Of a stretch of 64,000 nucleotides of DNA, positions 10,301-21,780 are shown in pieces. Origin of the DNA: Bacteroidales bacterium (GTDB lineage Bacteria; Bacteroidota; Bacteroidia; Bacteroidales; P3); the NCBI GenBank assembly GCA_009783885.1, contig WRCN01000003.1, positions 1 to 64,000 of the forward strand, read 5' to 3'. Below the pieces are notes generated by a model. It saw nothing but the letters and a program-made list of their open reading frames with translations, was not told the DNA's origin and did not search any database. Within the stretch, counting starts at the first letter, position 1; every line of letters begins with the position of its first letter. Made by a program: the position numbers and the translations under genes.

Positions 10301-13300
10301 ATGTTGCTCCAACCGGTGTTTCATACGGAATCGGTAGGCAAGGGGAGTTGCTCAATCCCAGATCGCGATGGGGTGGAATCATGCGCAGAATCGACAATAC
10401 GGATTTTGAAGCCAGTAATGTGGAGTATATCGAATTTTGGTTGATGGACCCGTTTCTAAGAGACGATTACAGCAGAGATATCCTCAATCCCGGTGGAAAA
10501 CTGTATTTCAACTTGGGTGATGTTTCGGAAGATATGTTGCGCGATGGACGAAAAAGTTTTGAAAACGGATTGCCTACCACTGCAGAAGTTGTAGATGTAG
10601 ACACGACCATTTGGGGGCGTGTGCCAAGGCTTCAATCGTTGGTTAATGCATTCGACAATGATCCGAATTCGCGACGGTTTCAAGATGTGGGTTATGATGG
10701 GCTTAGCGACGATGACGAGCGAAGTTTTTTTTCGTGGTTTACGGATGCAATCCGTTTTAGACCTGACGTGGATCATGAGGCATTCCTGAGAGCTTTGGAA
10801 GACCCGTCGTCAGACAATTTCCGCCATTTTTTGGGTAGTGATTGGGATAACAGTCAGGCCGGTCGAAGCATCTTGGAACGCTATAAATATTTCACAGGCC
10901 CGGATGGCAACTCGCCATCGTCTGCACAAACGACCGAAGATTTCAGACAACAGCAAACTACGCGTCCGAATACGGAAGATATCAACGGCGACAACACGTT
11001 GAATGAAGCTGAAAACTATTTTCAATACGAAGTCAAATTGTTTCCGGATATGGATGTTGGAAATCATCCCTATATCACCGATGTTCGAGTTGCAACAGAT
11101 GTTCGCCTCAGAAACGACGAACGCGTTACAGTAAATTGGTATCAATTCAGAATTCCAATTCGCAATCCGGATAAAGTGATTGCGCCTGGAGGACAAACTC
11201 CAAGTTTTCAGTCTATTCGATTTATTCGAATGTTTTTGAGAGAATGGAGCGACGATGTTGTGCTGCGTTTTGCAACGCTGGAATTGGTGAGAAGTGAATG
11301 GCGTAAATATAACAGCTCGCTTTTCGAAGATGGTATCTATATTACAACGCCGACCGATCAAACGGAATTTAGTATATCAGCAGTAAATATTGAGGAAAAC
11401 AGCAGCAGAGAACCGATTCCTTACGTGATCCCACCAGGTATCGAACGCCAAATAAATTATGGTTCGATCAATAATGTCCGAATGAATGAGCAATCATTGA
11501 GTATGCGAGTGTTGGATTTGTCCGACGGAGATGCCCGAGCTATTTATAAAATTTCGGATTTGGATTTGCGACAGTTCAAGAATCTTCGTATGTTTGTTCA
11601 CGCTGAAGCCGCTTTTGCAAACGACCATCTGAAAGACAATGATTTAGTTTTGTTTATTCGTTTGGGTTCAGATTTCAAAGATAATTACTACGAATATGAA
11701 GTGCCGTTGAAGCTCACGCCTTGGGGAACGCCTGCAACGCGCCCATCGGAGATATGGCCGGAGGAAAATGAAGTGAATTTCAGTCTTGAAGACATCGTTC
11801 GCCTCAAAGAAGAACGCAATAAACTACTTCGTGCACCCAATTCGAGTATATCGTTTTCAACGCCATTCTCCAAATTTATCAACGGACGAAAATACACGGT
11901 TGTAGGTTCGCCTTCGTTGAGTGGTGTAAAATCCATTATGATCGGCGTTCGAAATCCCAAAAAACTTCGACCGGGTGATGATGATGACGGCAAATCCAAA
12001 TCTGCAGAAATATGGATAAACGAACTGCGCGTTACGGATTTCATTGGTAAAAGCGGATGGGCAGCGCTCGGACGAGTGCAGGCGTCTCTCGGAGATTTAG
12101 GAAATGTGAACCTTGCAACTTCGCATACGTCTGCAAATTTTGGACAGCTGGAAACGCGTATCACGGAATTGCAACAAGACAATACAACAACCATTGACTT
12201 TTCGACCAATCTCGAACTTGGAAAATTCCTTCCGCCCCAAAGCGGTATAAGAATACCGGTTCACTTCGATTATTCACGGAGTTTGAACAATCCCGAATTC
12301 AATCCTTTGGATCCGGATGTGAGGACTAGACGTGATTTGGAAACCTATCCGAAAGAACAACGAAGCGAAGTCAAAGCAAAAATACAGGATTTGGTTGTTC
12401 GTCAGAATATTAACTTTATGAATGTTCGGAAAGAGTATACAGATAAAGATGCCAGACAACGTTTTTATGATATTGAAAACTTCACTGCATCGTACTCGTA
12501 TTCCGGTGTAAGCGCACGGAATGTGGATATAGAATACAATAACAAACATCTTCATAGAGGAGGATTTACTTATGCTTATAATATTCCTGCCAAGTCTGTG
12601 ACGCCATTCGCCAAAACCGCTATGGCAAATAGAAAATCAATGGCCATATTTTCGGATTTCAATTTCAGTTATCTCCCGAAATCCTTTGCGTTTAGCACGG
12701 AAGTATTGCGCGAATTCAACGAAAATAAACTTCAAAACAAAAGTTTTTCAGACATTATTATTCGACCAACGTATTTCAAACGATTTGATTGGATGCGAAA
12801 TTACGATTTGAAATGGGATTTTGCTAAGAGTCTTCAATTCGACTACACGGCTACGGCAATTGCTTTTATTGAAGAACCTATTGGAAAAATCGACACGCGC
12901 GAGAAAAAAGACTCCATTTGGCAAAGCGTACTCAGTTTTGGAAGTCTACGAAATTTCAATCAAATAGCGAACTTGGTGTGGACTATTCCGATCAACAAAA
13001 TTCCGATGTTAGACTGGATTACGGCAACGGCAAGCTACAACAGCAATTACCGATGGGAAGGCGCAATGAATGCCACCATGCATTTGGGAAATACTATTGA
13101 AAATGCGAATACGCAAGCCCTTCGTGGAAATGCGGATTTTGTGCGATTATACAATAAAATTCCATTTTTGAGAGCGATTAATACGCCACGTCGAACTACA
13201 CCAAGTCGACCTCCACCTCCTAATCGTCCCGGACAACCTCCACAACCGCAACCGCAGCAATCCGAAACTTCAACATGGGAAACCTTGTATCAAGGATTTT

Positions 13301-14676
13301 TCCGTATGTTGATGGGCGTTAGAAACATAAATGTGGAATATCGAATAACGGAAGGTATTTTGATGCCCGGATTTATGGAAACTCCAACGATTTTAGGAAC
13401 CAATTTCAATTCTGGACTTCCCGGACTGCCCTTTGCATTCGGAAGTACGAAAGATATTCGAGATCGCGCTGTGCTTCGCGGTTTGATGAGTAAAGATTCC
13501 TTACAAAACCAGCCTTACATGGAAAAATATAGCAGATCGTTGGCTATAAATGCTTTATTTGAACCGTTTGCAGAGTTTCGCGTACAACTCAATGCCGGTA
13601 AGACAAGCGCCGAAAATCACAGCGAATTTTTCAAATGGGATTGGAATTTGCCGGAACATGAACAGCATTTCAGACGTTTTTCACAGCAAATGGGAGGAAA
13701 CTATCACATCACCATATTGGCTTGGAGAACGGCATTTGTAAGAGAGCGCTCAAATCGAGAAAGTCCGATTTTCGAAGACTTTTTGGATAATCGTGTAATT
13801 ATTGCCGAGCGTTTATCTGTAGGAAATCCATTTTCTCAAGGATCAATTGTGGATTCAAATACCGGAATATTATATCCGGACGGCTATGGACCAACTTCGC
13901 AAGATGTTTTGATTCCTGCATTTATAGCGGCTTACACAGGTAAAGATGTAAATAAAATTTCGTTGTCGCCTTTCCCAAAAATACCTATCCCGAATTGGAG
14001 TATAACGTACAATGGATTGACCAGATTTGACTTTTTTAAGAAATATTTCAATCGAATTCAACTTCAACACGGGTATCGAGCAAGCTATACCATTGGTTCT
14101 TATGCTCGAAATATGAATCCGTTATTTGATGAATACGGTGAACCTAATCGCGATATGAGTGGCAATTTTATTTCCGAAAATTTGTATGAAAATATTGTGA
14201 TTTCTGAACAATTTGCGCCTTTGGCAAAAATTGCCGTTGAATTGAAGAACAATTTCCGCTTCGATGTTGAAATGAGAAAAATGAGAAATTTAGGATTGAG
14301 TTTTACCAATAATCAACTTACGGAAAGCCGTTCGGATGACTGGATTTTCGGACTTGGTTATGTGTTCAAAGATGTTAGCTTTAATGTTCTGGCCGGAAAT
14401 AGCAGGCGCAATGTGAGAAGCGATATCAATGTCAGAGCCGGTGTTTCCATTCGTTCGAATGTAACTATGCTCAGGCGGATCGACCAGCGTATAAACGTGG
14501 CATCAGCAGGTTCAAGAATTACAACTCTGAATTTTTCAGCCGACTACCAATTGGCTCAAAACCTTGTTGTACGATTGTTCTACGACCAAACCATGAACCG
14601 TCCCGAATTACCCACCATGTTCTATAACTCCACTACCAGCGGCGGTATCAGTTTGAAATTCACAATTAATCAATAA
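7375..14676 (+). CDS. sprA: T9SS outer-membrane translocon SprA (Sov)
   Basis: At 2433 residues this is the size of SprA, the giant single-chain barrel through which T9SS cargo crosses the outer membrane and which is needed for gliding. The start is TTG at 7375. It gives a complete signal peptide (basic R-N-x-W-K, then a hydrophobic run), whereas the first ATG (7423, codon 17) would cut that peptide off. The body is a long series of beta-strand segments rich in N, D, R and aromatic residues, with the family's repeated F-x-x-D-F-E-G-T-K-S type motifs. A Pro/Gln-rich linker lies at about 13189-13263. The last residues, [11 protein letters not shown], form a terminal strand. It lies between ruvA and gcvH in one transcription unit. 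Confidence 0.96.
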   Translation: MRNFWKYLLIGQFVLSMGTYSVFSDFSNTLETIIDADFFVDNSDTIPLRFPLPKEEPDGSTPPAGGMQGPDPAGTETNVEYDPKTNQYYLERTLGGYRLGGQPMTFEEFSEYNLRQSLQDYWKAKSAAQSGKNKSSFNDLIPAFRFNKDDILDQLMGGGLIDYKVNASIELILGFIRNRRDDPAIDIRNQRQTNLNFDAKMEVNLNAKIGNKFDLKLNHNTEALFAFDNKLKLQYEGKEDEIIKSIQVGDVSFSLPTTLIHGAQSLFGINTKLQFGNTFVTAVFSEQRSESTTVTVQGGGQTSPFQFKADEYEDDRHFFIAHYFRDNYNKALSTLPIVNSNINILRVEVWVTNVGAPVTNNRNIVAFTDLGEANPNIPLTWNGNPLPTDGTNNLILPVNASQPFVDVNQIRNINGLGNYLTVEKGFTLGRDFEKIESARRLNENEYTFNRQLGFISLNTRLNSDQVLAVAYQYQLIGDETIYQVGEFSDQGLIDPATLVVKLLRSSSLNTQSSLWKLMMKNIYNLHAFQVSSEDFRLNIVYAGDDLGIMTGYFKDGPEGIIKGVPLIELFGLDRMDFQQNMVPDGVFDFIDNAAHTGGLIQAATGRVYMPYIEPFGEDLIEIVRDRARKSGGDEAAAVEAAERYVFRELYENTRIQAQQFPNRNKYYFEGAFKSSFSNEISIGSMNIPQGSVRVMAGNTPLVEGVDYTVDYMLGRVRIINEGILNSGVPINISSENNSMFNIMTKRMMGLRVDHLYNKNLTFGATIMNLHQSPITQKVNIGEEPISNTIYGFDVAYEKESRFLTRMVDKILPFQTSATTSRLNLYGEFAHFIPGHSRAIGRSGTLYVDDFEGTKSSINLRDHLSWFLASTPQWQRDLFPESFSTVNDIHRSAGDRLGYAHRYNVGKLSWYIIDRIFYEERARPRNISRDDLSLPYSREVLVREIFPNRDVDPTQDQRQSMLNLAFYPRERGPYNYDVAPTGVSYGIGRQGELLNPRSRWGGIMRRIDNTDFEASNVEYIEFWLMDPFLRDDYSRDILNPGGKLYFNLGDVSEDMLRDGRKSFENGLPTTAEVVDVDTTIWGRVPRLQSLVNAFDNDPNSRRFQDVGYDGLSDDDERSFFSWFTDAIRFRPDVDHEAFLRALEDPSSDNFRHFLGSDWDNSQAGRSILERYKYFTGPDGNSPSSAQTTEDFRQQQTTRPNTEDINGDNTLNEAENYFQYEVKLFPDMDVGNHPYITDVRVATDVRLRNDERVTVNWYQFRIPIRNPDKVIAPGGQTPSFQSIRFIRMFLREWSDDVVLRFATLELVRSEWRKYNSSLFEDGIYITTPTDQTEFSISAVNIEENSSREPIPYVIPPGIERQINYGSINNVRMNEQSLSMRVLDLSDGDARAIYKISDLDLRQFKNLRMFVHAEAAFANDHLKDNDLVLFIRLGSDFKDNYYEYEVPLKLTPWGTPATRPSEIWPEENEVNFSLEDIVRLKEERNKLLRAPNSSISFSTPFSKFINGRKYTVVGSPSLSGVKSIMIGVRNPKKLRPGDDDDGKSKSAEIWINELRVTDFIGKSGWAALGRVQASLGDLGNVNLATSHTSANFGQLETRITELQQDNTTTIDFSTNLELGKFLPPQSGIRIPVHFDYSRSLNNPEFNPLDPDVRTRRDLETYPKEQRSEVKAKIQDLVVRQNINFMNVRKEYTDKDARQRFYDIENFTASYSYSGVSARNVDIEYNNKHLHRGGFTYAYNIPAKSVTPFAKTAMANRKSMAIFSDFNFSYLPKSFAFSTEVLREFNENKLQNKSFSDIIIRPTYFKRFDWMRNYDLKWDFAKSLQFDYTATAIAFIEEPIGKIDTREKKDSIWQSVLSFGSLRNFNQIANLVWTIPINKIPMLDWITATASYNSNYRWEGAMNATMHLGNTIENANTQALRGNADFVRLYNKIPFLRAINTPRRTTPSRPPPPNRPGQPPQPQPQQSETSTWETLYQGFFRMLMGVRNINVEYRITEGILMPGFMETPTILGTNFNSGLPGLPFAFGSTKDIRDRAVLRGLMSKDSLQNQPYMEKYSRSLAINALFEPFAEFRVQLNAGKTSAENHSEFFKWDWNLPEHEQHFRRFSQQMGGNYHITILAWRTAFVRERSNRESPIFEDFLDNRVIIAERLSVGNPFSQGSIVDSNTGILYPDGYGPTSQDVLIPAFIAAYTGKDVNKISLSPFPKIPIPNWSITYNGLTRFDFFKKYFNRIQLQHGYRASYTIGSYARNMNPLFDEYGEPNRDMSGNFISENLYENIVISEQFAPLAKIAVELKNNFRFDVEMRKMRNLGLSFTNNQLTESRSDDWIFGLGYVFKDVSFNVLAGNSRRNVRSDINVRAGVSIRSNVTMLRRIDQRINVASAGSRITTLNFSADYQLAQNLVVRLFYDQTMNRPELPTMFYNSTTSGGISLKFTINQ

Positions 14677-14696
14677 TCATTAAAACAATAATCACT

Positions 14697-15077
14697 ATGA
14701 ACATCCCATCAGAATTAAAGTACAGCACCGATCACGAATGGATCAAAGTTGAAGGCGAAATTGCCACAATCGGCATTACCGACTATGCACAAAAAGAACT
14801 CGGCGACATCGTTTTTGTTGACGTAACTTGCGAAGGTGATACGCTTGCCGTAGGCGACGTTTTCGGAACCATCGAAGCCGTAAAAACGGTTAGCGACCTC
14901 TTGTTGCCGATAAGCGGCGAAGTCGTAGAATTCAACTCCTCTTTGGAATCAGACGCTGCTGTGATCAACAGCGATCCTTACGGCCATGGTTGGATCATCA
15001 AGGTGAAAATAGCCAATCCTTCGGAACTTTCCGAATTGATTGATGCTGCGGCCTACAAAACGCATATTGGTGCATAA
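14697..15077 (+). CDS. gcvH: Glycine cleavage system protein H
   Basis: The 126-residue protein is the lipoyl carrier of the glycine cleavage system, shuttling the aminomethyl group between P and T proteins. The N-terminal P-x-x-L-K-Y-x-x-D-H-E-W is typical. The lipoyl-bearing lysine is K63 in E-A-V-K-T-V-S-D. The C-terminal D-P-Y-G-x-G-W-I-I-K motif is present. It starts 20 bases after sprA and is probably the end of the ruvA-sprA-gcvH unit. GcvP and GcvT are not in the window. A 12-bp palindromic repeat follows and may act as terminator. Confidence 0.98.
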   Translation: MNIPSELKYSTDHEWIKVEGEIATIGITDYAQKELGDIVFVDVTCEGDTLAVGDVFGTIEAVKTVSDLLLPISGEVVEFNSSLESDAAVINSDPYGHGWIIKVKIANPSELSELIDAAAYKTHIGA

Positions 15078-15081
15078 TAAT

Positions 15082-15114
15082 TGTAGGGGCGTATGCAATA
15101 CCTACGCCCCTACA
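15082..15114. repeat. Palindromic extragenic repeat, GTAGGGGCG family
   Basis: Arms TGTAGGGGCGTA (15082-15093) and TACGCCCCTACA (15103-15114) are perfectly complementary over 12 bp around a 9-base loop. It lies between the convergent gcvH and glgP genes and could terminate both. Relatives lie at 25119-25146 and 58421-58458. Confidence 0.85.
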
Positions 15115-15143
15115 GTTCATCAGATAAATTCAATTATTCATCC

Positions 15144-17705
15144 CTACGCCCACTTAATCAAATTAAAATCCTGTCGATGCGGCAGCAACGGATGCGTTGG
15201 AAAAATGCGGAACGCGAAATCGTAAACTCCGGAAGTTGTTGCGGGGAATGATAGGTGGAATGTTGCAATCGAACCGTCGGTTTTGGTTAATCTCATTTTA
15301 TAAACGCCCAAAAGCTTTTCAACAACATCGTTGTTCTTTTGTCCGTAAATGAGCTCTACGCCGATGTCTTCGGGGTTGAGTTCTTTCAAATCAATCACCA
15401 GTTCAGCTTTAAATTCATCACCCATTTGAAGTGGTTTTTGTGTTGAATTGTGATAATCCACACTCAACACATCTAAATCGTTCCATGCTTGTGCTACTTT
15501 CACTTTCCATTGTGCCAATTCGTCGGCCAAGCGTCCGTTGTTTGCTAACAATAGCTTCGAACGCTCGTATTGCGGTGTGTAATACTGTTTAATATAATCA
15601 TCCAATTGACGTTTCATGGTGAAATTCGGTGAAATTTCCATGAAATTTTTTCGAATTAATTCAACCCAACGCTTGGAAATTTTAGTTTTTTTGTCAGTAT
15701 CATAGAACGCATCTGTGATTTCGTTTTCGATTAAATTGTAAATGGTTTCGGCATCCAATGCATTTTGGAAATCGTTGTTGAGGTATGTTTGTTCTTCTTT
15801 CAGCGCCCAGCCTGCACCTTTGCGATAGCCTTCTGCCCACCAACCATCGAGTACACTCAAATTCAGAACGCCATTCATAATCGCTTTTTCGCCCGATGTT
15901 CCCGATGCTTCGAGCGGACGCATGGGCGTATTCATCCAAACATCCACGCCTTGAACCAAACGTTTGGCAATCTCAATATTGTAGTTTTCCAAAAAGAAAA
16001 TTTTTCCGATAAATTCCGGACGACGCGAAACTTCTAAAATCAATTTTATCAAGTCTTGTCCGGCACCATCTGCGGGGTGCGCTTTTCCGGCAAAAACAAA
16101 TTGCACCGGACGTTTCGGATGATTCACAATTTTTTCCAATCTTGGAAGATTGGTGAACAATAATTGAGCACGTTTGTAGGTTGCAAAACGGCGAGCAAAG
16201 CCAATCGTCAACTTTTTGTAATCAAAACCTTCCAAGGTTTTTTGAATGGTGGTCGGATTTTCTTCACGAATGGTCATGTCCTCTTCCAATTTGATTTTGG
16301 AAAGGTCGATCAATTTGGTGCGAAGTTTGGTACGAATATCCCAAATCTCTTTGTCTGTTGTATTTTTAATGCCTTTCCAATATTCGGGATTCGACATATC
16401 TTGTTCGAATTTTTCCCCGAAATATTTGGCGTGAAGTTTTTGCCAATTTTCGTTTGTCCAAGTTTTGTAGTGAACGCCGTTAGTTACATAACTGATATGC
16501 AATTCTTCGGGATAAAAACCGTCGTACATGCCAACGAACATTTCACGCGACACTCTACCGTGAATTTTGCTCACACCGTTCATTTCTTGAGAAAGTTTGG
16601 CTGCTAAAATACTCATCGAAAATTTTTCGTTCATATTATCTTCATGCCAACGTCCAAGTGCCATTAAGGCTTCCCAAGTGATACCCAAACGTCTCGGATA
16701 ATCCGAAATATAAGTTTGCATCAAATCTTCGGAAAACTCATCATGTCCTGCCGGAACTGGCGTGTGCGTAGTAAACAGCGTTGATGCACGAACCAATTCT
16801 TTAGCGTGAGCAAACGATTTGTCTTCATCTTCAATCATCTGTCTCAAGCGTTCCAAACCGATAAAAGCGGCATGGCCTTCGTTGCTGTGGAACATATCTG
16901 GTTTAATTCCTATTTTTTGGAGTGCACGAATACCGCCAATGCCAAGCAAAATCTCTTGTTTTAGACGATTTTCCCAATCTCCGCCATAGAGATTGTGCGT
17001 AATGGAACGATCTTCTTCACTATTACTTTCAATATCTGTATCCAACAAAAACAAAGGCACACGGCCAACATCCAAACGCCAAATTTTGGCATGCAACAAT
17101 CGACCCGGCAACGAAATACTGATCTCCTGCCAATCTCCGTTTTCATCTCGAACAGGCTGTAACGGAAGTTGTGAAAAGAGTTGAGGAATCGAATGGGCAA
17201 TTTGTTCACCGCTAATTAAAACTTGTTGATTGAAATAGCCGTAGCGATAAAGCAATCCAATGCCAATCATATTGTAGTTGCAATCGCTTGCTTCTTTCAA
17301 ATAATCGCCTGCTAAAATTCCCAAACCGCCCGAATAAATTTTTATCGATTCGTGCAAACCGAATTCCATACTGAAATAAGCTACTTTCGGCGTTTGGTCA
17401 GTTTTTGCGTCCATATACGCTTTGAAACGTTCATAAATGCGATCTAATTGACTTAAAAACTCTGTATCATTTTCTAATATTTCGATTTCAGGACTACTCA
17501 ATTCATTCAGCAAAGCAACAGGGTTTTGTTCCAAATGATTAAACAAATCCGGATTTATGGATTTGAATAAATTCGTAGCCTCGTAATCCCAGCACCACCA
17601 AAGGTTTTGAGAAAGGTCGTGAAGTTTTTTGAGTTTATTCGGAATGTAGGGTTTGACCATCACTTTTTTCCATTCCGGTTTGGATTTTTTACTATAGATT
17701 GACAT
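15144..17705 (-). CDS. glgP: Alpha-glucan (glycogen) phosphorylase
   Basis: The 853-residue enzyme releases glucose-1-phosphate from storage glucan using pyridoxal phosphate. It belongs to the shorter bacterial/archaeal-like branch. That branch is shown by A-Y-F-S-M-E-F-G-L-H-E and S-G-G-L-G-I-L-A-G-D-Y in the N-terminal half and by M-R-P-L-E-A-S-G-T-S-G-E-K with L-D-G-W-W-A-E-G-Y in the C-terminal half. The PLP-binding lysine should be K607, in T-S-G-E-K. The extra N-terminal part (P-N-K-L-K-K-L-H-D-L-S-x-N-L-W-W-x-W) is the DUF3417-type region usual in this branch. The gene is monocistronic, convergent with gcvH, with a possible -7 box at 17738-17731. Confidence 0.96.
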   Translation of the reverse strand: MSIYSKKSKPEWKKVMVKPYIPNKLKKLHDLSQNLWWCWDYEATNLFKSINPDLFNHLEQNPVALLNELSSPEIEILENDTEFLSQLDRIYERFKAYMDAKTDQTPKVAYFSMEFGLHESIKIYSGGLGILAGDYLKEASDCNYNMIGIGLLYRYGYFNQQVLISGEQIAHSIPQLFSQLPLQPVRDENGDWQEISISLPGRLLHAKIWRLDVGRVPLFLLDTDIESNSEEDRSITHNLYGGDWENRLKQEILLGIGGIRALQKIGIKPDMFHSNEGHAAFIGLERLRQMIEDEDKSFAHAKELVRASTLFTTHTPVPAGHDEFSEDLMQTYISDYPRRLGITWEALMALGRWHEDNMNEKFSMSILAAKLSQEMNGVSKIHGRVSREMFVGMYDGFYPEELHISYVTNGVHYKTWTNENWQKLHAKYFGEKFEQDMSNPEYWKGIKNTTDKEIWDIRTKLRTKLIDLSKIKLEEDMTIREENPTTIQKTLEGFDYKKLTIGFARRFATYKRAQLLFTNLPRLEKIVNHPKRPVQFVFAGKAHPADGAGQDLIKLILEVSRRPEFIGKIFFLENYNIEIAKRLVQGVDVWMNTPMRPLEASGTSGEKAIMNGVLNLSVLDGWWAEGYRKGAGWALKEEQTYLNNDFQNALDAETIYNLIENEITDAFYDTDKKTKISKRWVELIRKNFMEISPNFTMKRQLDDYIKQYYTPQYERSKLLLANNGRLADELAQWKVKVAQAWNDLDVLSVDYHNSTQKPLQMGDEFKAELVIDLKELNPEDIGVELIYGQKNNDVVEKLLGVYKMRLTKTDGSIATFHLSFPATTSGVYDFAFRIFPTHPLLPHRQDFNLIKWA

Positions 17706-17730
17706 TGGGTTGGATTAAAAAATTAACTTG

Positions 17731-17738
17731 CAAAGATA
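17731..17738 (-). promoter_or_regulatory. Putative glgP promoter -7 element
   Basis: The minus strand reads TATCTTTG about 26 bases before the glgP ATG. The region where the -33 box should be is taken up by the palindromic repeat at 17762-17837, and no TTTG is present at normal spacing. Confidence 0.5.
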
Positions 17739-17761
17739 CGAAAAGTTTTTGAATTAATGGT

Positions 17762-17837
17762 CGTCATTTCGAGCGAAGTCGAGAAATCCCCTTGCTATGG
17801 GATGTCTCGACTTCGCTTTGCTACGCTCGACATGACG
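17762..17837. repeat. Long palindromic repeat, CGTCAT-TCGAG family, copy 1
   Basis: The outer arms begin CGTCAT and end ATGACG. Inner arms GCGAAGTCGAGA and TCTCGACTTCGC pair over 12 bp around a core containing CCCCTTGCTATGGGATG. The core is shared with the copy at 26207-26272. It lies between glgP (upstream side) and the 3' end of the DUF4010 gene. Half-copies occur at 58365-58400 and 58481-58506. Confidence 0.85.
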
Positions 17838-17849
17838 TGTCTATTAACT

Positions 17850-19133
17850 TTACATAAAAAACAACAACACAATATTAAACACAACAATGAACCCGAGGGC
17901 GCCTAACAGCAGTCGTGAAAAGGTTTTGCGATTGCCCGAAAATGCAATGCCAAAAAATACTTTCGATACGTTACTGCTGATAATTGCTTGAAATGTTGCC
18001 ATACCAATAGCTGTGTTGGATACTGCATATCCACCTTCAAACAAATTCAACAAAAATGGCGTAATGTCGGTTACTCCGACAATGATGGACAACACATTCA
18101 AACCTTGTGTTCCGAAATATTCAATGGTGTATTTGGTAATGATTGTAAATACTACAAAAAGCACTGCAAAAAGCAAAGCTACTTTGAATTCTAATGGATT
18201 TTCGTCTACTTTGGTTTCGATGTCTTCGTGAGGAACTTGTTTATCTCGTTTGTAGATATGTAAAAACAGTGCAATAACCGCACAAACAGCAATCATAATA
18301 ACGAAATAAACCAATAATTTCGTAAACAATTCTTGATTAAAAATTGAGAGTAGCACCAACACACGCACATACATCGTGCTAATCGCTGCCATCACTGCAG
18401 CGGCGTATTGCTTGACTTCGCCTTCCGGTGCCACTTTACATTTTTTCGCTAAGATAATGACGGTTGCCGTACTGCTGTAAATCCCGCCTAGTATGCCCGA
18501 AAGGATAATACCCGATTTCGGAAATACAAATTTGTGCAACAAATAGGATGTATACGAAATGGTTGAAATCACAACTGTTGCCAACCAAATTCTGTATGGT
18601 GTCAACGAAATGCCTTCAATAATCGGATCATCGGGAAGCATCGGCAAAACAATTCCTATTATCAAGATAAATTTAGCTAAATTAATAAATTCGTCGTTGT
18701 TAAGTTGTTTAGCGAAATTGATAAATGTTTCTTTCATTTCCGTAATCAGCAAAATCGTTACAACTACTGAAAGTGTGAGCCACATCGGTTGCGTAATCAC
18801 AAGCGGTGCAATGCAATACGTTAGAAAGGCAATAACGATTGACGTGATGCCGTAACGTCGGAGATGATACAATTTAAAATAGTAATTCATGCCCAGCAAA
18901 ATGCCCAGTACCAAGCCTCCACCAGCAAACAGCATCATGCTTTCAGGGTCTAAAATATACAAAATAAACCCCAAGATTCCAATCAGTGTAAACGTTCGAT
19001 CGGAACCAAAAAACTTTTTGCTGTCGGTTTGTAAATTAATTCGTCGTTGCGACAATCCGATGAGTAACGAAAAAACCGTTACTAAGAAGAAGTCGATGAG
19101 ATTTGGCGGGAGGGAGTCGATGTAGTCTTGCAT
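17850..19133 (-). CDS. MgtC/SapB-related DUF4010 integral membrane protein
   Basis: The ATG at 19133 gives a 427-residue protein starting M-Q-D-Y-I-D. An in-frame extension upstream to 19181 adds a non-membrane leader without support and is not used. The protein is almost entirely hydrophobic. The N-terminal part contains a MgtC-like G-L-x-x-x-R-R pattern followed by a G-x-L-G-F-I-L-Y helix. The C-terminal half is DUF4010 (S-G-I-L-G-G-I-Y-S-S-T-A-T, later A-x-x-N-T-A-I-G-M-A). About a dozen membrane helices are likely. MgtC relatives have been linked to magnesium stress, but no substrate is established for this branch. It is a stand-alone gene between repeat copy 1 and the hppA promoter region. 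Confidence 0.8.
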   Translation of the reverse strand: MQDYIDSLPPNLIDFFLVTVFSLLIGLSQRRINLQTDSKKFFGSDRTFTLIGILGFILYILDPESMMLFAGGGLVLGILLGMNYYFKLYHLRRYGITSIVIAFLTYCIAPLVITQPMWLTLSVVVTILLITEMKETFINFAKQLNNDEFINLAKFILIIGIVLPMLPDDPIIEGISLTPYRIWLATVVISTISYTSYLLHKFVFPKSGIILSGILGGIYSSTATVIILAKKCKVAPEGEVKQYAAAVMAAISTMYVRVLVLLSIFNQELFTKLLVYFVIMIAVCAVIALFLHIYKRDKQVPHEDIETKVDENPLEFKVALLFAVLFVVFTIITKYTIEYFGTQGLNVLSIIVGVTDITPFLLNLFEGGYAVSNTAIGMATFQAIISSNVSKVFFGIAFSGNRKTFSRLLLGALGFIVVFNIVLLFFM

Positions 19134-19370
19134 GTTGTTCAGTTGTTTATATTGGATTCTGTTCAAAAATTTTGGTTTCAACGTTCGGCAAATACCCTAA
19201 CCGTTTTGGTTTGGTTTGTGAAAATTTCCCGCAAAATTAGTCAAAGTTTATGAACTCTATGTTTATAATATGTAGAATTAATGTGAAGTTCAAATTGCAA
19301 AATTAGGTTAATTTTTGGAAATAATCAAACGGTTTGTTAATTTGTTAATAAATATTTTTTTTGAAAATAT

Positions 19371-19401
19371 TTTGTCAATTCACATTTTTTTATTACTTTT
19401 G
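19371..19401 (+). promoter_or_regulatory. hppA promoter
   Basis: TTTG at 19371-19374, 19 bases, then TACTTTTG at 19394-19401 match the Bacteroidota consensus. The promoter lies inside the longest possible reading frame of hppA, which shows that translation must begin downstream at 19435. Confidence 0.8.
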
Positions 19402-19434
19402 CAGTTTGCAAAAAATCAAAACCAAATACTTTTT

Positions 19435-21642
19435 ATGGAACACACATTCTTTTATCTCATTCCGCTCGCAGCGGTAACGGCTCTCGGATTTGCCTATTAT
19501 TTCTTCAAAAAAATGATGAAGGAAAGCGAAGGCACCGATACCATGAAGTCAATTGCTCAACACGTACGTGAAGGCGCCATGTCGTACCTCAAACAACAGT
19601 ACAAAGTGGTGATTTGGGTATTTATCGTCTTGGCTTTAATCTTTACGGTGATGGCATTTTTTGATTTGCTAAATCCATGGGTACCGGGCGCATTTCTCAC
19701 CGGAGGATTTTTCTCAGGTTTGGCCGGTTTTCTCGGTATGAAAACGGCAACTTATGCTTCGGCACGAACCGCCAATGCTTCGAGACGCTCGCTCAACAGC
19801 GGTTTGCAAGTGGCTTTCCGTTCGGGTGCTGTGATGGGTTTAGTCGTAGTTGGCTTGGCACTGTTAGATATTTCGGTGTGGTATATGATTCTTGATTTTT
19901 TTGTAAAAGATTCTGATCCTGCACACAAAACGTTAATCATTACAACCACTCTGTTGACCTTTGGTATGGGGGTTTCCGTGCAAGCGTTGTTTGCGCGTGT
20001 AGGTGGAGGAATTTATACCAAAGCCGCTGACGTTGGCGCGGATTTGGTTGGAAAAGTTGAAGCCGGTATTCCAGAAGATGATCCTCGCAATCCTGCGACT
20101 ATCGCGGATAACGTTGGTGATAATGTGGGCGATGTTGCCGGTATGGGAACTGACCTTTATGAGTCGTACTGTGCGGCGATTTTGGCTTCTGCAGCGCTTG
20201 GTGCAGCAGCGTTTATGACGAATGTGGAACTACAGTTGAAGGCTGTGTTTGCACCGATGTTGATTGCAGCGGTTGGCATTTTCCTTTCAATTATTGGTAT
20301 ATTTTTGGTGAAAGCCAAAGAAGATTCAAACATGAAACAATTGATGGCTGCATTGAATCGCGGTGTTAATACGAGTGCGATACTGATTGCTATTGCTACG
20401 TTCGGCATTCTATTTATATTAGATATTCAAAATTGGTGGGGACTTTCACTTTCTGTGATTAGCGGTTTGTTTGCTGGAATTATTATCGGTCAAGGTACGG
20501 AATATTTCACATCGCATTCTTACGGTCCTACGCGGAAAGTGGCGAAAAGCGCAGCAACAGGTCCCGCAACCGTGATCATTTCGGGAATGGGCTTGGGTCT
20601 GATTTCGACATTTGTTCCGGTGCTCACCGTTGTGGTTACGATTATGTTGAGTTACCTTTGCGCGATTCAATTTGACCTCAGTGCAGGTCTTTTGGCAACC
20701 GAAAACTTGAATATGGGACTTTACGGTATCGGTATTGCTGCCGTAGGTATGCTTTCAACACTCGGCATTACGTTGGCAACAGATGCTTACGGTCCGATTG
20801 CCGACAACGCAGGAGGTAATGCGCAAATGAGCGAACTCGGAGATGAAGTTCGTAAACGCACAGATGCATTGGATGCTCTCGGAAACACAACTGCAGCAAC
20901 CGGAAAAGGCTTTGCTATTGGCTCTGCTGCACTTACGGCTTTAGCGCTTTTGGCTGCGTATGTGGAAGAAATCAAAATCGGTTTGGTGCGTATCGGTGAA
21001 ACGGCTTTGGAGTTGGCAGGAGGAACAATTGAAACCGTTAATGCATCGTTCAATGATATTATACATTATTATGAAGTAACGTTAATGAATCCGAAAACGT
21101 TGATTGGTGTGTTTCTTGGTTCGATGATGGTGTTTTTATTCTGTGGTTTGACGATGAATGCGGTTGGACGTGCAGCTGAGAAAATGGTGGAAGAGGTTCG
21201 TCGCCAATTCCGCGAAATCAAAGGCATTATGACAGGCGAAGGTAAACCCGATTATGCAAAATGTGTGGAAATTTCGACCAAAAGTGCTCAACGTGAAATG
21301 ATGTTTCCTTCCTTATTGGCGATTATTGCACCAACACTAACAGGCTTGTTCTTTGGCGTTGCCGGTGTATTGGGACTTTTAGTTGGTGGTTTGGGAACCG
21401 GCTTTGTCTTGGCTATTTTTATGGCAAACGCAGGCGGTGCTTGGGACAATGCGAAAAAATACGTTGAAGAAGGCAATCACGGCGGAAAAGGCTCGCACAG
21501 CCACCACGCTACTGTTGTAGGTGATACGGTTGGCGATCCGTTTAAAGATACGTCCGGACCATCGCTTAACACGTTAATTAAATTGATGAGTATGGTGGCG
21601 ATTGTAATGACGGGATTAACGGTATCGTGGTCGTTATTTTAA
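19435..21642 (+). CDS. hppA: Membrane-bound ion-translocating pyrophosphatase, K+-dependent type
   Basis: The 735-residue membrane pump uses pyrophosphate hydrolysis to move Na+ and/or H+. The ATG at 19435 is chosen because the promoter lies between it and the upstream in-frame ATG at 19315. The substrate site is [11 protein letters not shown] followed by [20 protein letters not shown] second acidic cluster lies in [15 protein letters not shown]. The G-N-T-T-A-A motif carries alanine where K+-independent enzymes carry lysine, so potassium dependence is expected. Many members of that class pump Na+. The C-terminal [15 protein letters not shown] motif is intact. A strong terminator follows. Confidence 0.96.
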   Translation: MEHTFFYLIPLAAVTALGFAYYFFKKMMKESEGTDTMKSIAQHVREGAMSYLKQQYKVVIWVFIVLALIFTVMAFFDLLNPWVPGAFLTGGFFSGLAGFLGMKTATYASARTANASRRSLNSGLQVAFRSGAVMGLVVVGLALLDISVWYMILDFFVKDSDPAHKTLIITTTLLTFGMGVSVQALFARVGGGIYTKAADVGADLVGKVEAGIPEDDPRNPATIADNVGDNVGDVAGMGTDLYESYCAAILASAALGAAAFMTNVELQLKAVFAPMLIAAVGIFLSIIGIFLVKAKEDSNMKQLMAALNRGVNTSAILIAIATFGILFILDIQNWWGLSLSVISGLFAGIIIGQGTEYFTSHSYGPTRKVAKSAATGPATVIISGMGLGLISTFVPVLTVVVTIMLSYLCAIQFDLSAGLLATENLNMGLYGIGIAAVGMLSTLGITLATDAYGPIADNAGGNAQMSELGDEVRKRTDALDALGNTTAATGKGFAIGSAALTALALLAAYVEEIKIGLVRIGETALELAGGTIETVNASFNDIIHYYEVTLMNPKTLIGVFLGSMMVFLFCGLTMNAVGRAAEKMVEEVRRQFREIKGIMTGEGKPDYAKCVEISTKSAQREMMFPSLLAIIAPTLTGLFFGVAGVLGLLVGGLGTGFVLAIFMANAGGAWDNAKKYVEEGNHGGKGSHSHHATVVGDTVGDPFKDTSGPSLNTLIKLMSMVAIVMTGLTVSWSLF

Positions 21643-21664
21643 TTGATTCTGAACTCTAGTATTT

Positions 21665-21695
21665 GGGGTGTATGTGGTATACACCCTTTTTTTTT
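21665..21695 (+). terminator. Rho-independent terminator after hppA
   Basis: Stem GGGTGTAT (21666-21673) and ATACACCC (21679-21686) with a 5-base loop, followed by a run of nine T. This is the clearest intrinsic terminator in the window. Confidence 0.9.
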
Positions 21696-21734
21696 AATTA
21701 ACAATTTTTTTTTGACATAAAAAATATTCGTGTC

Positions 21735-21766
21735 TTTGCATATTTCATTTTTTTTTTGTACCTTTG
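21735..21766 (+). promoter_or_regulatory. Promoter of the SpoU methyltransferase and CHU_C protein genes
   Basis: TTTG at 21735-21738, 20 bases, then TACCTTTG at 21759-21766. It ends 14 bases before the ATG at 21781, so the leader is very short. Confidence 0.8.
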
Positions 21767-21780
21767 TAGATTAAGAAGAT

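Noticed and set aside
19315..19434. N-terminal extension of hppA
   Set aside because: The consensus promoter at 19371-19401 lies within it, so the extension cannot be part of the mRNA from that promoter.
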